Shown: positions 41,758 through 50,826, counted from the stretch's first letter. The stretch is 52,640 bases of DNA from Chloroflexi bacterium UBA5189 (GCA_002413045.1 DHWF01000014.1:1-52640), one strand, 5' to 3'. Notes: generated from the letters alone by a model not told the origin. Numbers and translations: made by a program.

Positions 41758-42554
41758 CCGAGCCTGCCGCCGACGCGATCGCGCGCCTGTACGACCTCGA
41801 CCTGAGCGTCGAACCGGGCGACGTCGACCTGTATCGGGCGCTGGCCAAGCGCACCGGTGGGCCGATCCTCGAGCTCGCCGTCGGCAGCGGCCGCATCGCG
41901 GTCCCGCTCGCCGAGGACGGCCATCGCGTGGTCGGCGTCGACATCGAGCGGGCGATGCTCGATCGGGCTCGCGCCCGTATGGCCGCCGCAGGCCCGGACG
42001 TGGCCGCCCGGATCGAGCTCGTCGAAGGTGACATGACAGCGGCAGGCGCGAATTCGCGCGTGCGTGCGGCGGGCCCCTTCCAGCTCGCGATCCTGGCCCT
42101 GAACTCGATCATCATCCTGCCGACGGCCGAGCGGCAGCGCGCCGCCCTCGCGGCGATGGCCCATGCGCTCGCCCCCGACGGGCTCGCCGTCGTCGACGTC
42201 TGGCTACCGGTGCCGGCGGACCTCACCGCGTTCGACGGCCGCCTCTCGCTGGACTGGGTTCGCATCGAGCCGACCACCGGCCTCGAGGTGACCAAGACGA
42301 GCGCCGCCTGGTTCGACCCGACCAGCCGGCGGGTCACGCTCACCACGATCTTCGAGGAGGGCCGGCCGGGCGGGACGACTGTCCGGTGGATCCGGAATGA
42401 CGCCCTGCGCCTGGTGACCGCCGACGAGCTGATCAGCTACGCCACGGATGCGGGCCTCGAGGTGGAACAGCTCGCCGGCGACCACGAGCTCGGGCCGCTC
42501 GCGGCGGGCGCCGACCGAGTGGTACTTGTGGCGCGCAGGCACCACCCAGACTGA
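41754..42554 (+). CDS. Class I SAM-dependent methyltransferase
   Basis: 266 residues. SAM-binding motif ILELAVGSGRIAVPLAEDG, acidic GVDIERAMLDRARARM, and VEGDMT. The C-terminal half has the beta-strands seen in small-molecule methyltransferases. The TTG at 41754 overlaps the ureohydrolase stop (TTGA), so it is made from the same mRNA. Not closely similar to the other methyltransferase at 31847. Confidence 0.87.
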   Translation: MTEPAADAIARLYDLDLSVEPGDVDLYRALAKRTGGPILELAVGSGRIAVPLAEDGHRVVGVDIERAMLDRARARMAAAGPDVAARIELVEGDMTAAGANSRVRAAGPFQLAILALNSIIILPTAERQRAALAAMAHALAPDGLAVVDVWLPVPADLTAFDGRLSLDWVRIEPTTGLEVTKTSAAWFDPTSRRVTLTTIFEEGRPGGTTVRWIRNDALRLVTADELISYATDAGLEVEQLAGDHELGPLAAGADRVVLVARRHHPD

Positions 42555-42581
42555 GGGTCCGGACCGGGCGTTCACCCGTGG

Positions 42582-42587
42582 TACCGT
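42582..42587 (+). promoter_or_regulatory. -10 box of the CpaE-like gene (leaderless start)
   Basis: TACCGT followed by 7 bases and the ATG at 42595. No ribosome site is present. -35 region not recognisable. Confidence 0.45.
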
Positions 42588-42594
42588 TCCGGCG

Positions 42595-43761
42595 ATGGCC
42601 TCTGCCGATCAGATTCGCCTGCTCCTCGTCGAGGACGTACCGCAGGTCGCGCAGTACGTCCGAGGGTTGCTGAACGCCCAGAGTCAGGTGCGCCTCGTCG
42701 ACATCGTTGCCGACGGGACCCTGGTTCCCGACCGAATCGGTGAGCACCGACCGGATGTGGTCGTCGTCGACGCCCTCCTCCAGGGCCGGCTCCGCGGCAT
42801 GCAGCTCGTCAAGCAGCTCCACGACCAGAAGATCGGCGTGCCCGTCATCGTCCTGACGGTGCCCCAGAACCCGATCAGCATCGACCCGCAGAAGGGCATC
42901 GACGAGGTCCTGTCGATGCCGTTCAACGGGTACGACCTGATGACCCGGATCACCGGCGTGCACAAGGCCGCCGCCGCATCGACCGAGCGCGGCCCGAGTC
43001 GGCTGATCGTGGTCTTCGCGCCGAAAGGCGGCGTCGGCAAGAGCACGATCGCGTTCAACCTCGGCGTCGCCGCGTCCGGTCTGGGCGTGAAGACGGCCCT
43101 CGTCGACGGGAGCATCCAGTTCGGCGACCTGCGCGGGCTCCTCCGCACGCCCCGCGACGCGCCGTCCATGCTCGACCTGCCGACCGACCGGATCGCCGAG
43201 TCAGACCTCGCCGAGGTGATGTGGCACGGTCCGGCCGACGTCGACATCCTGCTCGCCCCGCCGCGCATCGAGATGGCCGAGATGGTCCTCATCCGCGACG
43301 TCGAGAAGACGCTCTCGCTCATGCGCCGGCTCTACGACCTGGTGATCGTCGACACGGGCGTCGGGCTTGACGAGCTGACGCTGTCGCTGCTCGATCAGGC
43401 GGACACGATCCTCGAGATCGTCACCTATGACGCAACGACCATTCGGAACACCATCGCGATGGCCGAGACGTTCCAGAAGATCGGCTACCCGCCGAGCAAG
43501 GTCCAATACCTGGTCAACCGCTCCGACGCGTCCGCCGGCATCGACCCGCACGAGCTCCGCAACGCGCTCGGCCGCGACCCCGAGTACCAGATCCGCTCCG
43601 AGGGCCAGGTCGTCGGTCCGGCGAGCAACCAGGGCGCTCCATTCGTGACCGCGGAGCCGAACGCCGGCGTGAGCCGCGACCTCGTCGAGGTTGCCCGGCG
43701 GCTGCTCGGATCGTCCATCGCCGGCGGTCGCGGCAAGCCCGCCCTCGCCGGCGCTCGGTAG
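42595..43761 (+). CDS. CpaE/TadZ-like protein: receiver plus MinD/ParA-type ATPase
   Basis: 388 residues. The first 120 form a receiver-like domain: RLLLVEDVPQVAQYVRGLL, the Asp site VVVVDALLQG is kept, but the conserved Lys before Pro is Met (LSMPFNG). A P-loop ATPase follows with the deviant Walker A FAPKGGVGKST, VDGSIQFGDLRG and VIVDTGVGLDE. This domain order is that of CpaE/TadZ, which places Tad/Flp pilus machinery at the cell pole. No cpaF, tadB/C or prepilin gene is in the window, so its partners are elsewhere or its role differs. Confidence 0.88.
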   Translation: MASADQIRLLLVEDVPQVAQYVRGLLNAQSQVRLVDIVADGTLVPDRIGEHRPDVVVVDALLQGRLRGMQLVKQLHDQKIGVPVIVLTVPQNPISIDPQKGIDEVLSMPFNGYDLMTRITGVHKAAAASTERGPSRLIVVFAPKGGVGKSTIAFNLGVAASGLGVKTALVDGSIQFGDLRGLLRTPRDAPSMLDLPTDRIAESDLAEVMWHGPADVDILLAPPRIEMAEMVLIRDVEKTLSLMRRLYDLVIVDTGVGLDELTLSLLDQADTILEIVTYDATTIRNTIAMAETFQKIGYPPSKVQYLVNRSDASAGIDPHELRNALGRDPEYQIRSEGQVVGPASNQGAPFVTAEPNAGVSRDLVEVARRLLGSSIAGGRGKPALAGAR

Positions 43762-43808
43762 GCGACCGCGAAATCGGCGACCACGTCCACGGAGGCACAC
43801 CGGCTCGG

Positions 43809-44666
43809 GTGACTGATCCGCGACCCATCGGGGTCTTCGATTCCGGCGTCGGGGGCCTGACCGTCCTGCGCGAGATCCTCCGCCGGACGCCGGACGAGTC
43901 GACGATCTACTTCGGCGACAACGCCCGGGCCCCGTACGGCACGCGGCCGGACGAAGAGGTCCGGACCTTCTCCGTCCAGTCGATCGACCTGCTCGTCGAG
44001 CGCGACGTGAAGGCCGTCGTCGTCGCCTGCAACACGTCCACCGCGATCGCGCTCGGTGACCTGCGCCGACGCTACGACCTGCCGATCCTCGGCGTGATCC
44101 GGCCAGGCGCGACCTCAGCGGCGCTCGCGACCCGCAATCGCCGCGTCGGTGTCATCGGGACGCCGGCGACGATCCGGTCGCACGCCTACTTCACCGCGAT
44201 CAAGGACGAGAACCCGGCCGTTGAGGTGTACGAGCACGCGACGCCGACATTCGTGCCGATGGTCGAGGCCGGGCTCCTGTCCGGACCGGAGGTCGAGGCG
44301 AGCGTGCGCGAGGCGCTGGCGCCGCTCCTGGGCGAGCGGAACGCGAGCGGGGAGTTCATCTTCCCGATGCCGGCCTCGGCGCGGATCGACGCGCTCCTCC
44401 TCGGCTGCACCCACTACCCGCTCCTGCGCGAGGTCATTGCCGCGGTTGCGGGGGAGGGGATCGCGATCGTCGACTCCGCAGCGGCAACCGCGTCGGCCCT
44501 CGCCGAGCTGCTCTCGATCAACGCGCTGGAGGCGCCGGCGGGCGCCGCGACGCACCTTCAGCTGACCACCGGGGACGTCGCCGCGTTCCGGTCCATCGCG
44601 GAGCGCATGTTCGGCGAGGCGTTCCCGGATGTCGCCGGCGTCGAGATTGCCGCCGTCGCGCGATGA
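43809..44666 (+). CDS. murI: Glutamate racemase
   Basis: 285 residues. Converts L- to D-glutamate for peptidoglycan. Signatures: IGVFDSGVGGLTVLREI, YFGDNARAPYG, catalytic Cys74 in VVACNTSTA and Cys200 in LLGCTHYPLL. Full length. GTG at 43809. Followed 10 bases later by the zincin gene, so probably co-transcribed. Confidence 0.95.
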   Translation: MTDPRPIGVFDSGVGGLTVLREILRRTPDESTIYFGDNARAPYGTRPDEEVRTFSVQSIDLLVERDVKAVVVACNTSTAIALGDLRRRYDLPILGVIRPGATSAALATRNRRVGVIGTPATIRSHAYFTAIKDENPAVEVYEHATPTFVPMVEAGLLSGPEVEASVREALAPLLGERNASGEFIFPMPASARIDALLLGCTHYPLLREVIAAVAGEGIAIVDSAAATASALAELLSINALEAPAGAATHLQLTTGDVAAFRSIAERMFGEAFPDVAGVEIAAVAR

Positions 44667-44676
44667 TGGGCACCGC

Positions 44677-45912
44677 ATGACGGAGCCCGCAAGCGAGAAT
44701 CGCCGCTCCCCGAGCCGTGGCCGCGTCCTCGGCCGGCGTCCCAACGGCTGGCGCACGGACCGCCGCTGGCAGGCGGGGTTCCTCCTCGGCTCGGCGATCG
44801 GCGCGGCCGCGACGGTGCTCGGCCGGCGTGCGGAGCGCTCCGCGCGCCGCGGCCTCGTCGACTGGGGCGCGGTCGAGCGCATCGCGATCGGGCGCGCCGA
44901 GCGCGCTCCCGGCCGCCTCTCGGCGCTGGAGCTGCGGGCCGCGGACGGCGCCTACCGCGAGGCGATGGCCCGCGTCGTCCCACGCCTGAGCGAAGCCCTG
45001 GGCGTCGCGCTCCCTGGGGTCGTCGATCGGGCGTCGGTCGTCGATCGGGCGGGCTGGATCCGCGCCAACGTCGGGACGTTCCGCTCCCTGATCTCGCGGA
45101 TGGAGAACGACCTGCTCGACCAGGTCGTACCGGTCGGCGGCGGGCTCACCCGCGCGACGATGGCCCTCGCGAATCGCTGGGTCACGAGCCAGCAGCTCGG
45201 CTTCCTGCTCGGGTTCATGGGCACCCGCGTGCTCGGCCAGTACGACCTCGCGATGCTCTCGGCGGAGGCCGAGGACGGCCGCCTCCTGTTCGTCGAGGAG
45301 AACATCCGGGGCACCGCGCACGCGCTCGGCATCCCCGTGGCCCCGTTCCGGACGTGGATCGCGCTGCACGAGACGACCCACGCCTTCGAGTTCGAGGCGC
45401 ACCCGTGGCTCCGGCCGTACCTCGCCGAGCGCCTCGAGCGCCAGCTCAGCCTGTTCAGCGGCAATGCGTCGAGCCTGGGGCGTGACACCCTGCGGGCGAT
45501 CGGGCGCGCGCTGCGCGGCGACTCGGGTGGGGAGCACTGGATGGAATCGCTGATGGGCGACGAGCAGCGCCGCCTGTTCCGCGAGACGCAGGCGGTGATG
45601 AGCCTGCTCGAGGGCTTCAGCGACTACGTGATGGACGAGGTCGGGCGCGGCTTGGTCGAGGGCGTCGAGGACATCTCGGCCCGATTCCACGATCGCCGGC
45701 AGCGCCGCACCGGGTTCGAGCGCGCCGTGCTCCGATTGACCGGGATGGACCTCAAGATCGAGCAGTACGCCAAGGGCGAGCGCTTCGTACGCGCGATCGC
45801 CGAGGCGCGCGGCCGTCCTGCCCTTGCCCGAATCTGGGACGGGCCCGACTCGCTGCCGTCCGCGGAGGAGATCGCCGAGCCCGATCGATGGATCGCGCGG
45901 GTGCTCCATTGA
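44677..45912 (+). CDS. Zincin_2/DUF2342-type zinc metallopeptidase
   Basis: 411 residues. The signature is WIALHETTHAFEFEAHPWL with the HExxH site H231-E232-xx-H235; FTRATMALANRW and MSLLEGFSDYVMDEVG are also typical. The family is often labelled 'coenzyme F420 biosynthesis-associated' from gene neighbourhoods in Actinobacteria, but its substrate is unknown and no F420 gene is seen here. A possible N-terminal hydrophobic patch (FLLGSAIGAAATVLG) follows about 30 basic residues. ATG at 44677. Confidence 0.88.
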   Translation: MTEPASENRRSPSRGRVLGRRPNGWRTDRRWQAGFLLGSAIGAAATVLGRRAERSARRGLVDWGAVERIAIGRAERAPGRLSALELRAADGAYREAMARVVPRLSEALGVALPGVVDRASVVDRAGWIRANVGTFRSLISRMENDLLDQVVPVGGGLTRATMALANRWVTSQQLGFLLGFMGTRVLGQYDLAMLSAEAEDGRLLFVEENIRGTAHALGIPVAPFRTWIALHETTHAFEFEAHPWLRPYLAERLERQLSLFSGNASSLGRDTLRAIGRALRGDSGGEHWMESLMGDEQRRLFRETQAVMSLLEGFSDYVMDEVGRGLVEGVEDISARFHDRRQRRTGFERAVLRLTGMDLKIEQYAKGERFVRAIAEARGRPALARIWDGPDSLPSAEEIAEPDRWIARVLH

Positions 45913-45925
45913 TTCGAGCCATCGC

Positions 45926-46984
45926 GTGAGGCTCACGGCTGGCCCAGGCCGCGGCCCGAACGGCGTCCCACTCGCGATCGCGGTCAGCCCGATCCTCTCG
46001 GCGCGGATCCGGCAGCGCGACCTCGAACGCATCCGCGAGGTCGCGCCGGGCTCGCGCATCGTCAACCTGTCGGTCGAGGGCCTGGCGGACGGCCCGGTCG
46101 ACGATGTCGAGGTCCTCCTGCGCGGCTGGCTCGTCGCGGAGGCGTTTGACCGCCTGCTCGCCCGCGCGCCGCACCTGACCTGGGTGCACTCGGCGACATC
46201 GGGGGTGGAGCGCGCGCTGACGCCCGCTGCGCTGGCGCGCGACGTCGTGGTCACGAACGCGCGCGGCGTGTTCTCGCGCCCGATCGCGGAGCACGTCCTG
46301 CTCATGATCCTCGCGGTCAGCCGGCACCTGCCGCAGCTCCTGGAGCTGCAACACGAGCGGACGTGGCAGCCGCTCGAAGGACGCGAGCTGCGCGAGCTGA
46401 CCATCGGGATCATCGGCTACGGGTCGCTCGGGCAGTCCGTGGCGTCGCTCGCCTCCGCATTCGGCGCGCGAGTCATCGCGATGCGCCGGCGCCCGGACGC
46501 GGGCAGCAAGCCGACCACGAGCCGCATCGATGACGGCGATGGATTCCCGTTCGACCCGGTGGTCGACCGCCTCGTTGGCCCGGACGGGCTCCACGATCTG
46601 CTTGGGGAGTCGGACATCGTCGTGCTCGCGGCGCCCCTCACGGCGGAGACCGAAGGCCTCATCGACGAGGCCGCCGTCGCGGCGATGAAGCACGACGCTT
46701 GGCTGATCAACGTGGCCCGCGGCCGGCTCATTGACGACACCGCGCTCATCCGCGCCCTGCGCGACAACCGCATCGGTGGCGCCGCGCTCGATACGTTCCG
46801 CGACGAGCCGCTGCCGCAGGCCTCGCCGTACTGGTCGCTGCCAAACGTGATCGTGACGCCGCACACGGCGTGGTCATCGGCGCGGGTGCTGGATCGGAGC
46901 ATCGACCTGTTCTGCGACAACCTGGTCCGCTTCTCCCGTGGCGAACCGCTGCGGAACGTCGTCGATCCGGCGGCCGGCTACTAG
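45926..46984 (+). CDS. D-2-hydroxyacid dehydrogenase family protein
   Basis: 352 residues. Rossmann motif IGIIGYGSLGQSVA; catalytic Arg in NVARGRLIDD, Glu in DTFRDEPLP and His in TPHTAWSS. No ACT or other regulatory domain, so it differs from SerA above. Substrate unknown (phosphoglycerate, glyoxylate or a branched ketoacid are all possible). GTG at 45926; the frame upstream of it reads through the end of the zincin gene and is not used. YchF starts 7 bases after its stop. Confidence 0.88.
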   Translation: MRLTAGPGRGPNGVPLAIAVSPILSARIRQRDLERIREVAPGSRIVNLSVEGLADGPVDDVEVLLRGWLVAEAFDRLLARAPHLTWVHSATSGVERALTPAALARDVVVTNARGVFSRPIAEHVLLMILAVSRHLPQLLELQHERTWQPLEGRELRELTIGIIGYGSLGQSVASLASAFGARVIAMRRRPDAGSKPTTSRIDDGDGFPFDPVVDRLVGPDGLHDLLGESDIVVLAAPLTAETEGLIDEAAVAAMKHDAWLINVARGRLIDDTALIRALRDNRIGGAALDTFRDEPLPQASPYWSLPNVIVTPHTAWSSARVLDRSIDLFCDNLVRFSRGEPLRNVVDPAAGY

Positions 46985-46990
46985 CCCGCG

Positions 46991-48094
46991 GTGCAGATCG
47001 CGATCGTCGGACTTGCAGGGAGCGGCAAGACCACCGTCTTCAACACGCTGACGCGCGGGCACGCGCAGACCGGCGGGTTCGGCGCGCTCACGCTGAACGT
47101 CGGCGTCGTCAAGGTGCCCGATGCGCGCCTCGATCGCCTGGCCGAGATCTTCAAGCCGAAGAAGGTCGTCCAGGCGGACGTCACCTACGTCGACCTGCCG
47201 GCGCCGCCGGCCTCGACCGAGGGCCACGTCGGCACCGAGGAGCTGCCCGCCGAGCACCTTGCCCGCCTGCGCGAATCCGACGCGCTGCTGCACGTCATCC
47301 GGGCGTTCGAGGATCCGTCCAACCCGCATCCGGACGGGAGCGTGGACCCGGGGCGCGATCTCGAGCACCTCGACCTCGAGTTCATCCTCGCCGACCTCGC
47401 CATGGTCGACCGGCGCCTCGAGCGGCTCGGCTCCACCGGCCGCCACGGCACACCCGCAGAGCGCGAGGCAAACGAGCGCGAGGAGATCATCCTGAAGCGG
47501 CTGAAGACATCACTCGAGGCCGGCCACCCGATCCGCGATGCCGGCCTGTCCGACGACGAGGCGAAGGCGGTGCGCGGCTTCCGATTCCTGACGGAGAAGC
47601 CCGTCCTGGTCCTGCTCAACGTTGGCGAGGCGGATCTCGCCACCGCGGCGGCTCGGACGACCGCGCTTGCCGCCGGGTATGCGCACGAGCACGCGATGGT
47701 CGATCACCTGTCGGCGCGAATCGAGATGGAGCTCGGTGAGCTGGAGCCAGAGGACGCGGCCACGTTCATGGACGAGCTCGGGATCGCGGAGTCCGGGCTC
47801 GAGCGAGTGATTCACCTCTCCTATCGGCTGCTCGGCCTGATCTCGTTCCTCACCGCGGGCCCCGACGAGGTGCGCGCCTGGCCGATTCCCGCCGGCTCGA
47901 CCGCGGTCGATGCCGCGGGCGCGATTCACACCGACCTTGCGAAGGGGTTCATCCGTGCGGAAACGGTCGGCTATGACGACCTCATCACCCTCGGCTCGAC
48001 CGCCGAGGCACGCAAGGCCGGCCGCCTGCGGTCGGAGGGCAAGACGTACCGGGTCAGCGACGGCGACGTCCTGGAGATCCTCTTCAGTCGATAG
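46991..48094 (+). CDS. ychF: YchF, Obg-like ribosome-binding ATPase
   Basis: 367 residues. P-loop IVGLAGSGKTTVFN, switch region YVDLPAPPAS, and the YchF form of the G4 motif, LLNVGEADL (NVxE in place of NKxD), which favours ATP over GTP. The C-terminal TGS domain is complete (FLTAGPDEVRAWPIPAGSTAVDAAGAIHTDLAKGFIRAETVGYDDL). GTG at 46991. Confidence 0.95.
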   Translation: MQIAIVGLAGSGKTTVFNTLTRGHAQTGGFGALTLNVGVVKVPDARLDRLAEIFKPKKVVQADVTYVDLPAPPASTEGHVGTEELPAEHLARLRESDALLHVIRAFEDPSNPHPDGSVDPGRDLEHLDLEFILADLAMVDRRLERLGSTGRHGTPAEREANEREEIILKRLKTSLEAGHPIRDAGLSDDEAKAVRGFRFLTEKPVLVLLNVGEADLATAAARTTALAAGYAHEHAMVDHLSARIEMELGELEPEDAATFMDELGIAESGLERVIHLSYRLLGLISFLTAGPDEVRAWPIPAGSTAVDAAGAIHTDLAKGFIRAETVGYDDLITLGSTAEARKAGRLRSEGKTYRVSDGDVLEILFSR

Positions 48095-48128
48095 GGGCGC
48101 CGCGTCCCTCGGCGTCGTTCGGAGACGC

Positions 48129-48470
48129 CTAGTTCATCTCGTCGGGGTCGAAGTCGGCGAGCATCGAGCGGTACTCCGGCGTCTCGATGAACTGGTCGTC
48201 GAGCGCGATCAGCCGGTTCTCGTCGTCGATCGGCGAGACGTGCACCGAGGCGCTCAGCTTGTTGTCGTCGACGAAGGTGAAGCCGTGCTCTCGCTCGAGC
48301 TCGGCCGCGATCGCCTCGATCATGGTGTCCGTCTCGAAGTTGCCCTGGACGTGCTCGCGGATCGCCTGGACGAGCTCGAAGAAGTCCTCCGGCTCGAACA
48401 GCTCCTCGTGGACCAGCAGCAGGTCGCTGAAGATCTCCTCGTCGCCTTCGTGCAGCTCGTAGAAATACAA
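48129..48470 (-). CDS. Small acidic protein, unknown function
   Basis: 113 residues from the TTG at 48470, with GGAG 8 bases upstream; upstream of that the frame is antisense to the PfkB gene. The protein is very acidic (YFYELHEGDEEIFSDLLLVHEELFEPEDFFELVQAIREHV ... FDPDEMN) and looks like a compact alpha/beta fold. I do not recognise a family. Divergent from the PfkB kinase gene. Confidence 0.7.
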   Translation of the reverse strand: MYFYELHEGDEEIFSDLLLVHEELFEPEDFFELVQAIREHVQGNFETDTMIEAIAAELEREHGFTFVDDNKLSASVHVSPIDDENRLIALDDQFIETPEYRSMLADFDPDEMN

Positions 48471-48517
48471 CCGTCGATCTCCGGGATTGCAGGGGATTGG
48501 GCCAGCCAGAATACGCC

Positions 48518-49510
48518 ATGACCATGGAACGGCCTCGGGATCGCCATGCAGCTCTTGTGATCGGCGCCGCGTCGCGCGACATGACGCCCGACGACCCACG
48601 CGGCTGGCGGCTCGGCGGCGCCGTAACGTATGCCTCGCTGACGTTGGCTCGCCTCGGCCTCGACGTCTGGTCGCTCGTCGGCGTTGATTCCGCCGCAGCG
48701 AGGGCCGACGAGCTGTCGATGCTCGAGGCGACTGGCGCGATCGTGACCCGCGTCGCGCTGGACGCGGGGCCCGTGTTCGAGAACATCGAGACGCCTGCCG
48801 GCCGCCGCCAGCGCTGCCTGTCCGCGGCGGCGCCCATCGAGCTGACCGACGTGCCTCGAGCATGGACCTCGGGGTTCGATGCGCTGGTCATCGTTCCCGT
48901 CGCGGGCGAGCTCGACGACACATGGGCGCTCCTCGGCGAAGGCGCTCCGGCTCCCCTCGTCGCCCTGGGCTGGCAGGGCCTGCTCCGAACTGTCAGCGTT
49001 GGCAGCGATGTCAAGCGGCGGGCGCCGGCGGCTGGTTCGCTGTTGACCCGGGCCGATCTCGTGGTCGTGAGCGCGGACGACCTGGGTCCGGGCGTCCGAC
49101 CGAGCGACGCTCTTGCGCTTGTCCGACCCGGCGCGACCTTCGTGATCACCCGGGCCGAGCGCGGCGGCTCCGCGTTCAGCCGGCCCGGCGACGGTGGTCG
49201 CTCGTCGCTGCGCGCCTACTCGGCCATCGTGCCCGAGCGCGTCGTCGATCCGACCGGGGCCGGCGACGTGTTCCTTGCTTCGCTGGTCGCAACCGCGCTG
49301 GATGCGGAACGGCTCGGCGTTGCCAGTGCCTGGAGCGAGCGGCTCCAGTTCGCCGCGGCAGCAGCCTCCCTGTGTGTCGAGGCGCCCGGGCTGTCCGGCG
49401 TCCCGGATCTCGAGGCGATCCGTCGGCGCATCACCCTGGCGCCGAGCCGGGCAAGCCGCCGGCCGAGTGCCACTTCCAGGCGGACGAGCGGCCGGCCGAG
49501 CCAGGCCTGA
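48518..49510 (+). CDS. PfkB-family carbohydrate/nucleoside kinase
   Basis: 330 residues. The PfkB ribokinase fold is shown by LVIGAASRDMT, GGAVTYASLTLARLG and the C-terminal signature VDPTGAGDVFLASLV with catalytic base D250. Substrate unknown. ATG at 48518 or 48524. The last 25 residues or so (APSRASRRPSATSRRTSGRPSQA) are low-complexity and read the antisense of mrfB; the family fold ends near base 49437. The two convergent frames overlap by 295 bases. Confidence 0.85.
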   Translation: MTMERPRDRHAALVIGAASRDMTPDDPRGWRLGGAVTYASLTLARLGLDVWSLVGVDSAAARADELSMLEATGAIVTRVALDAGPVFENIETPAGRRQRCLSAAAPIELTDVPRAWTSGFDALVIVPVAGELDDTWALLGEGAPAPLVALGWQGLLRTVSVGSDVKRRAPAAGSLLTRADLVVVSADDLGPGVRPSDALALVRPGATFVITRAERGGSAFSRPGDGGRSSLRAYSAIVPERVVDPTGAGDVFLASLVATALDAERLGVASAWSERLQFAAAAASLCVEAPGLSGVPDLEAIRRRITLAPSRASRRPSATSRRTSGRPSQA

Positions 49511-50826
49511 CGCTCGGCAAGTCGAAGCGCGGCCGTCGCGGCCTCCAGCGCCCCGGGCAGGTCGCCGAGGCGATGCTCGCGCAGCTTCGCCACCTCGACC
49601 CAGGCGAGCGTGCCCACGGTGCCGCGGCTTGCTGCCAGGGCGATCCAGGCGGCCTCCGCATCGCGGAAGCGTCCGAGTCGGCGCAGCAGCTGTGCTCGCT
49701 CGGCGAGCATCCGCGTCTCGGTCCACGGCGCATCGCGTCGGCTCGACTCCGCGGCGTCCCAGGCGGCCACCGTTGCGTACCGGCCCGGTTGCCCGCCGAA
49801 GTCCGGCCGGCGCTTCGGCGACCACCAGGGATCGTCGTCCGGGCGCGATTCGCGGGCGGCGAGGCGGGCGCGCTCGGGCGCCGGCTCGGCGTATGCCGCG
49901 GCGCGCGGCATCGGTGTTTCGCGGGCAGGCGCGACGGCCAGCGCGGCATCGAGGCAACGCAGTGCGTCGGCATGTCGCCCGGCGCCGGAGAAGGCACGCG
50001 ACAGGCCGGCGAGGTCGCCCGCCGGCGCCTCCGGCCAGCGATCGTCATCGGCATAGCCGCGATCGACGTGGACGAGCAGCCGGGCCAGCGAGCGAACGTC
50101 CTCCTCGTTGTGGCGCACGACGTCAACGAGCGGCCCGGGTTCGCCGAACCGCAGGAAGTCGAGGTAGCGCGACGGGATCTCCCAGCCGGGGACGTCGCCG
50201 TGCCGGCGGATGCCGAGCAGCTCCGACTCCACCGACGCAAGCCGGGCGTCCGGCATCCGATGCTTGAAGACGCGCCGCACGAGCGGCAACAGATCGAGGT
50301 GTCCATCGTGCAGCGGCGGGTTCGCGGCGGCCATCCGGTACCTGGCAACGAGCAACGGCCAGTCGAAGCCGCGGCCGTTATACGTGACGAGCCAGCCGTC
50401 GCGCGGGATGCGCGATGCCAGCTCGGCCAGGAGCGCCGGCTCATCGGCGTGGTCCGGCAGGAGCAGCTGGACCTGCCGGAACAGGCTGCCCTCCCACCAA
50501 CCAAGCCCGACGAGGAACGCAAGCGTGCCGGCGGCGGTCGCGAGACCCGTCGTCTCCGTGTCCAGGCAGAGCAGGGGAGCGTCCGCCGGCGGCTGCCCCG
50601 GCAGGCGCGCGAGCCGCTCGCGATCGACCGGCAGGATCGATCCCGGCGACTCCACGACGACGAACGACCCGAGCGCCGTCCGCTCGAGCCGGCCGCCAAC
50701 CGCGACGGCCAGCCGTTCAGCGCCAACCGTCGACCGGCGGTCCGGCGGCTGAACGACCGACGCGGGACGTTCCCCGAGCCCAGCCCGGAAATTGGCAAAT
50801 CTGCGATCGAGGCTCGCGGTGGTCAC
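49216..50826 (-). CDS. mrfB: MrfB/YprB-like exonuclease with RNase H fold and TPR-like tail
   Basis: 536 residues from the GTG at 50826, which overlaps the mrfA stop (GTGA). The DnaQ-like exonuclease domain (about residues 70-270) has LLCLDTETTGLATAAGTLAFLVGLGWW with the first Asp-Glu pair, WLVTYNGRGFDWPLL, and a C-terminal VVRHNEEDVRSLARLL. TPR-like helical repeats follow. In Bacillus subtilis MrfA (helicase) and MrfB (exonuclease) repair mitomycin C lesions; the pairing here is the same. The C-terminal 75 residues after about base 49440 are Ser/Ala-rich and antisense to PfkB, suggesting a lost stop or small frameshift. Confidence 0.87.
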   Translation of the reverse strand: MTTASLDRRFANFRAGLGERPASVVQPPDRRSTVGAERLAVAVGGRLERTALGSFVVVESPGSILPVDRERLARLPGQPPADAPLLCLDTETTGLATAAGTLAFLVGLGWWEGSLFRQVQLLLPDHADEPALLAELASRIPRDGWLVTYNGRGFDWPLLVARYRMAAANPPLHDGHLDLLPLVRRVFKHRMPDARLASVESELLGIRRHGDVPGWEIPSRYLDFLRFGEPGPLVDVVRHNEEDVRSLARLLVHVDRGYADDDRWPEAPAGDLAGLSRAFSGAGRHADALRCLDAALAVAPARETPMPRAAAYAEPAPERARLAARESRPDDDPWWSPKRRPDFGGQPGRYATVAAWDAAESSRRDAPWTETRMLAERAQLLRRLGRFRDAEAAWIALAASRGTVGTLAWVEVAKLREHRLGDLPGALEAATAALRLAERQAWLGRPLVRLEVALGRRLARLGARVMRRRIASRSGTPDSPGASTHREAAAAANWSRSLQALATPSRSASSAVATSEARNTSPAPVGSTTRSGTMAE

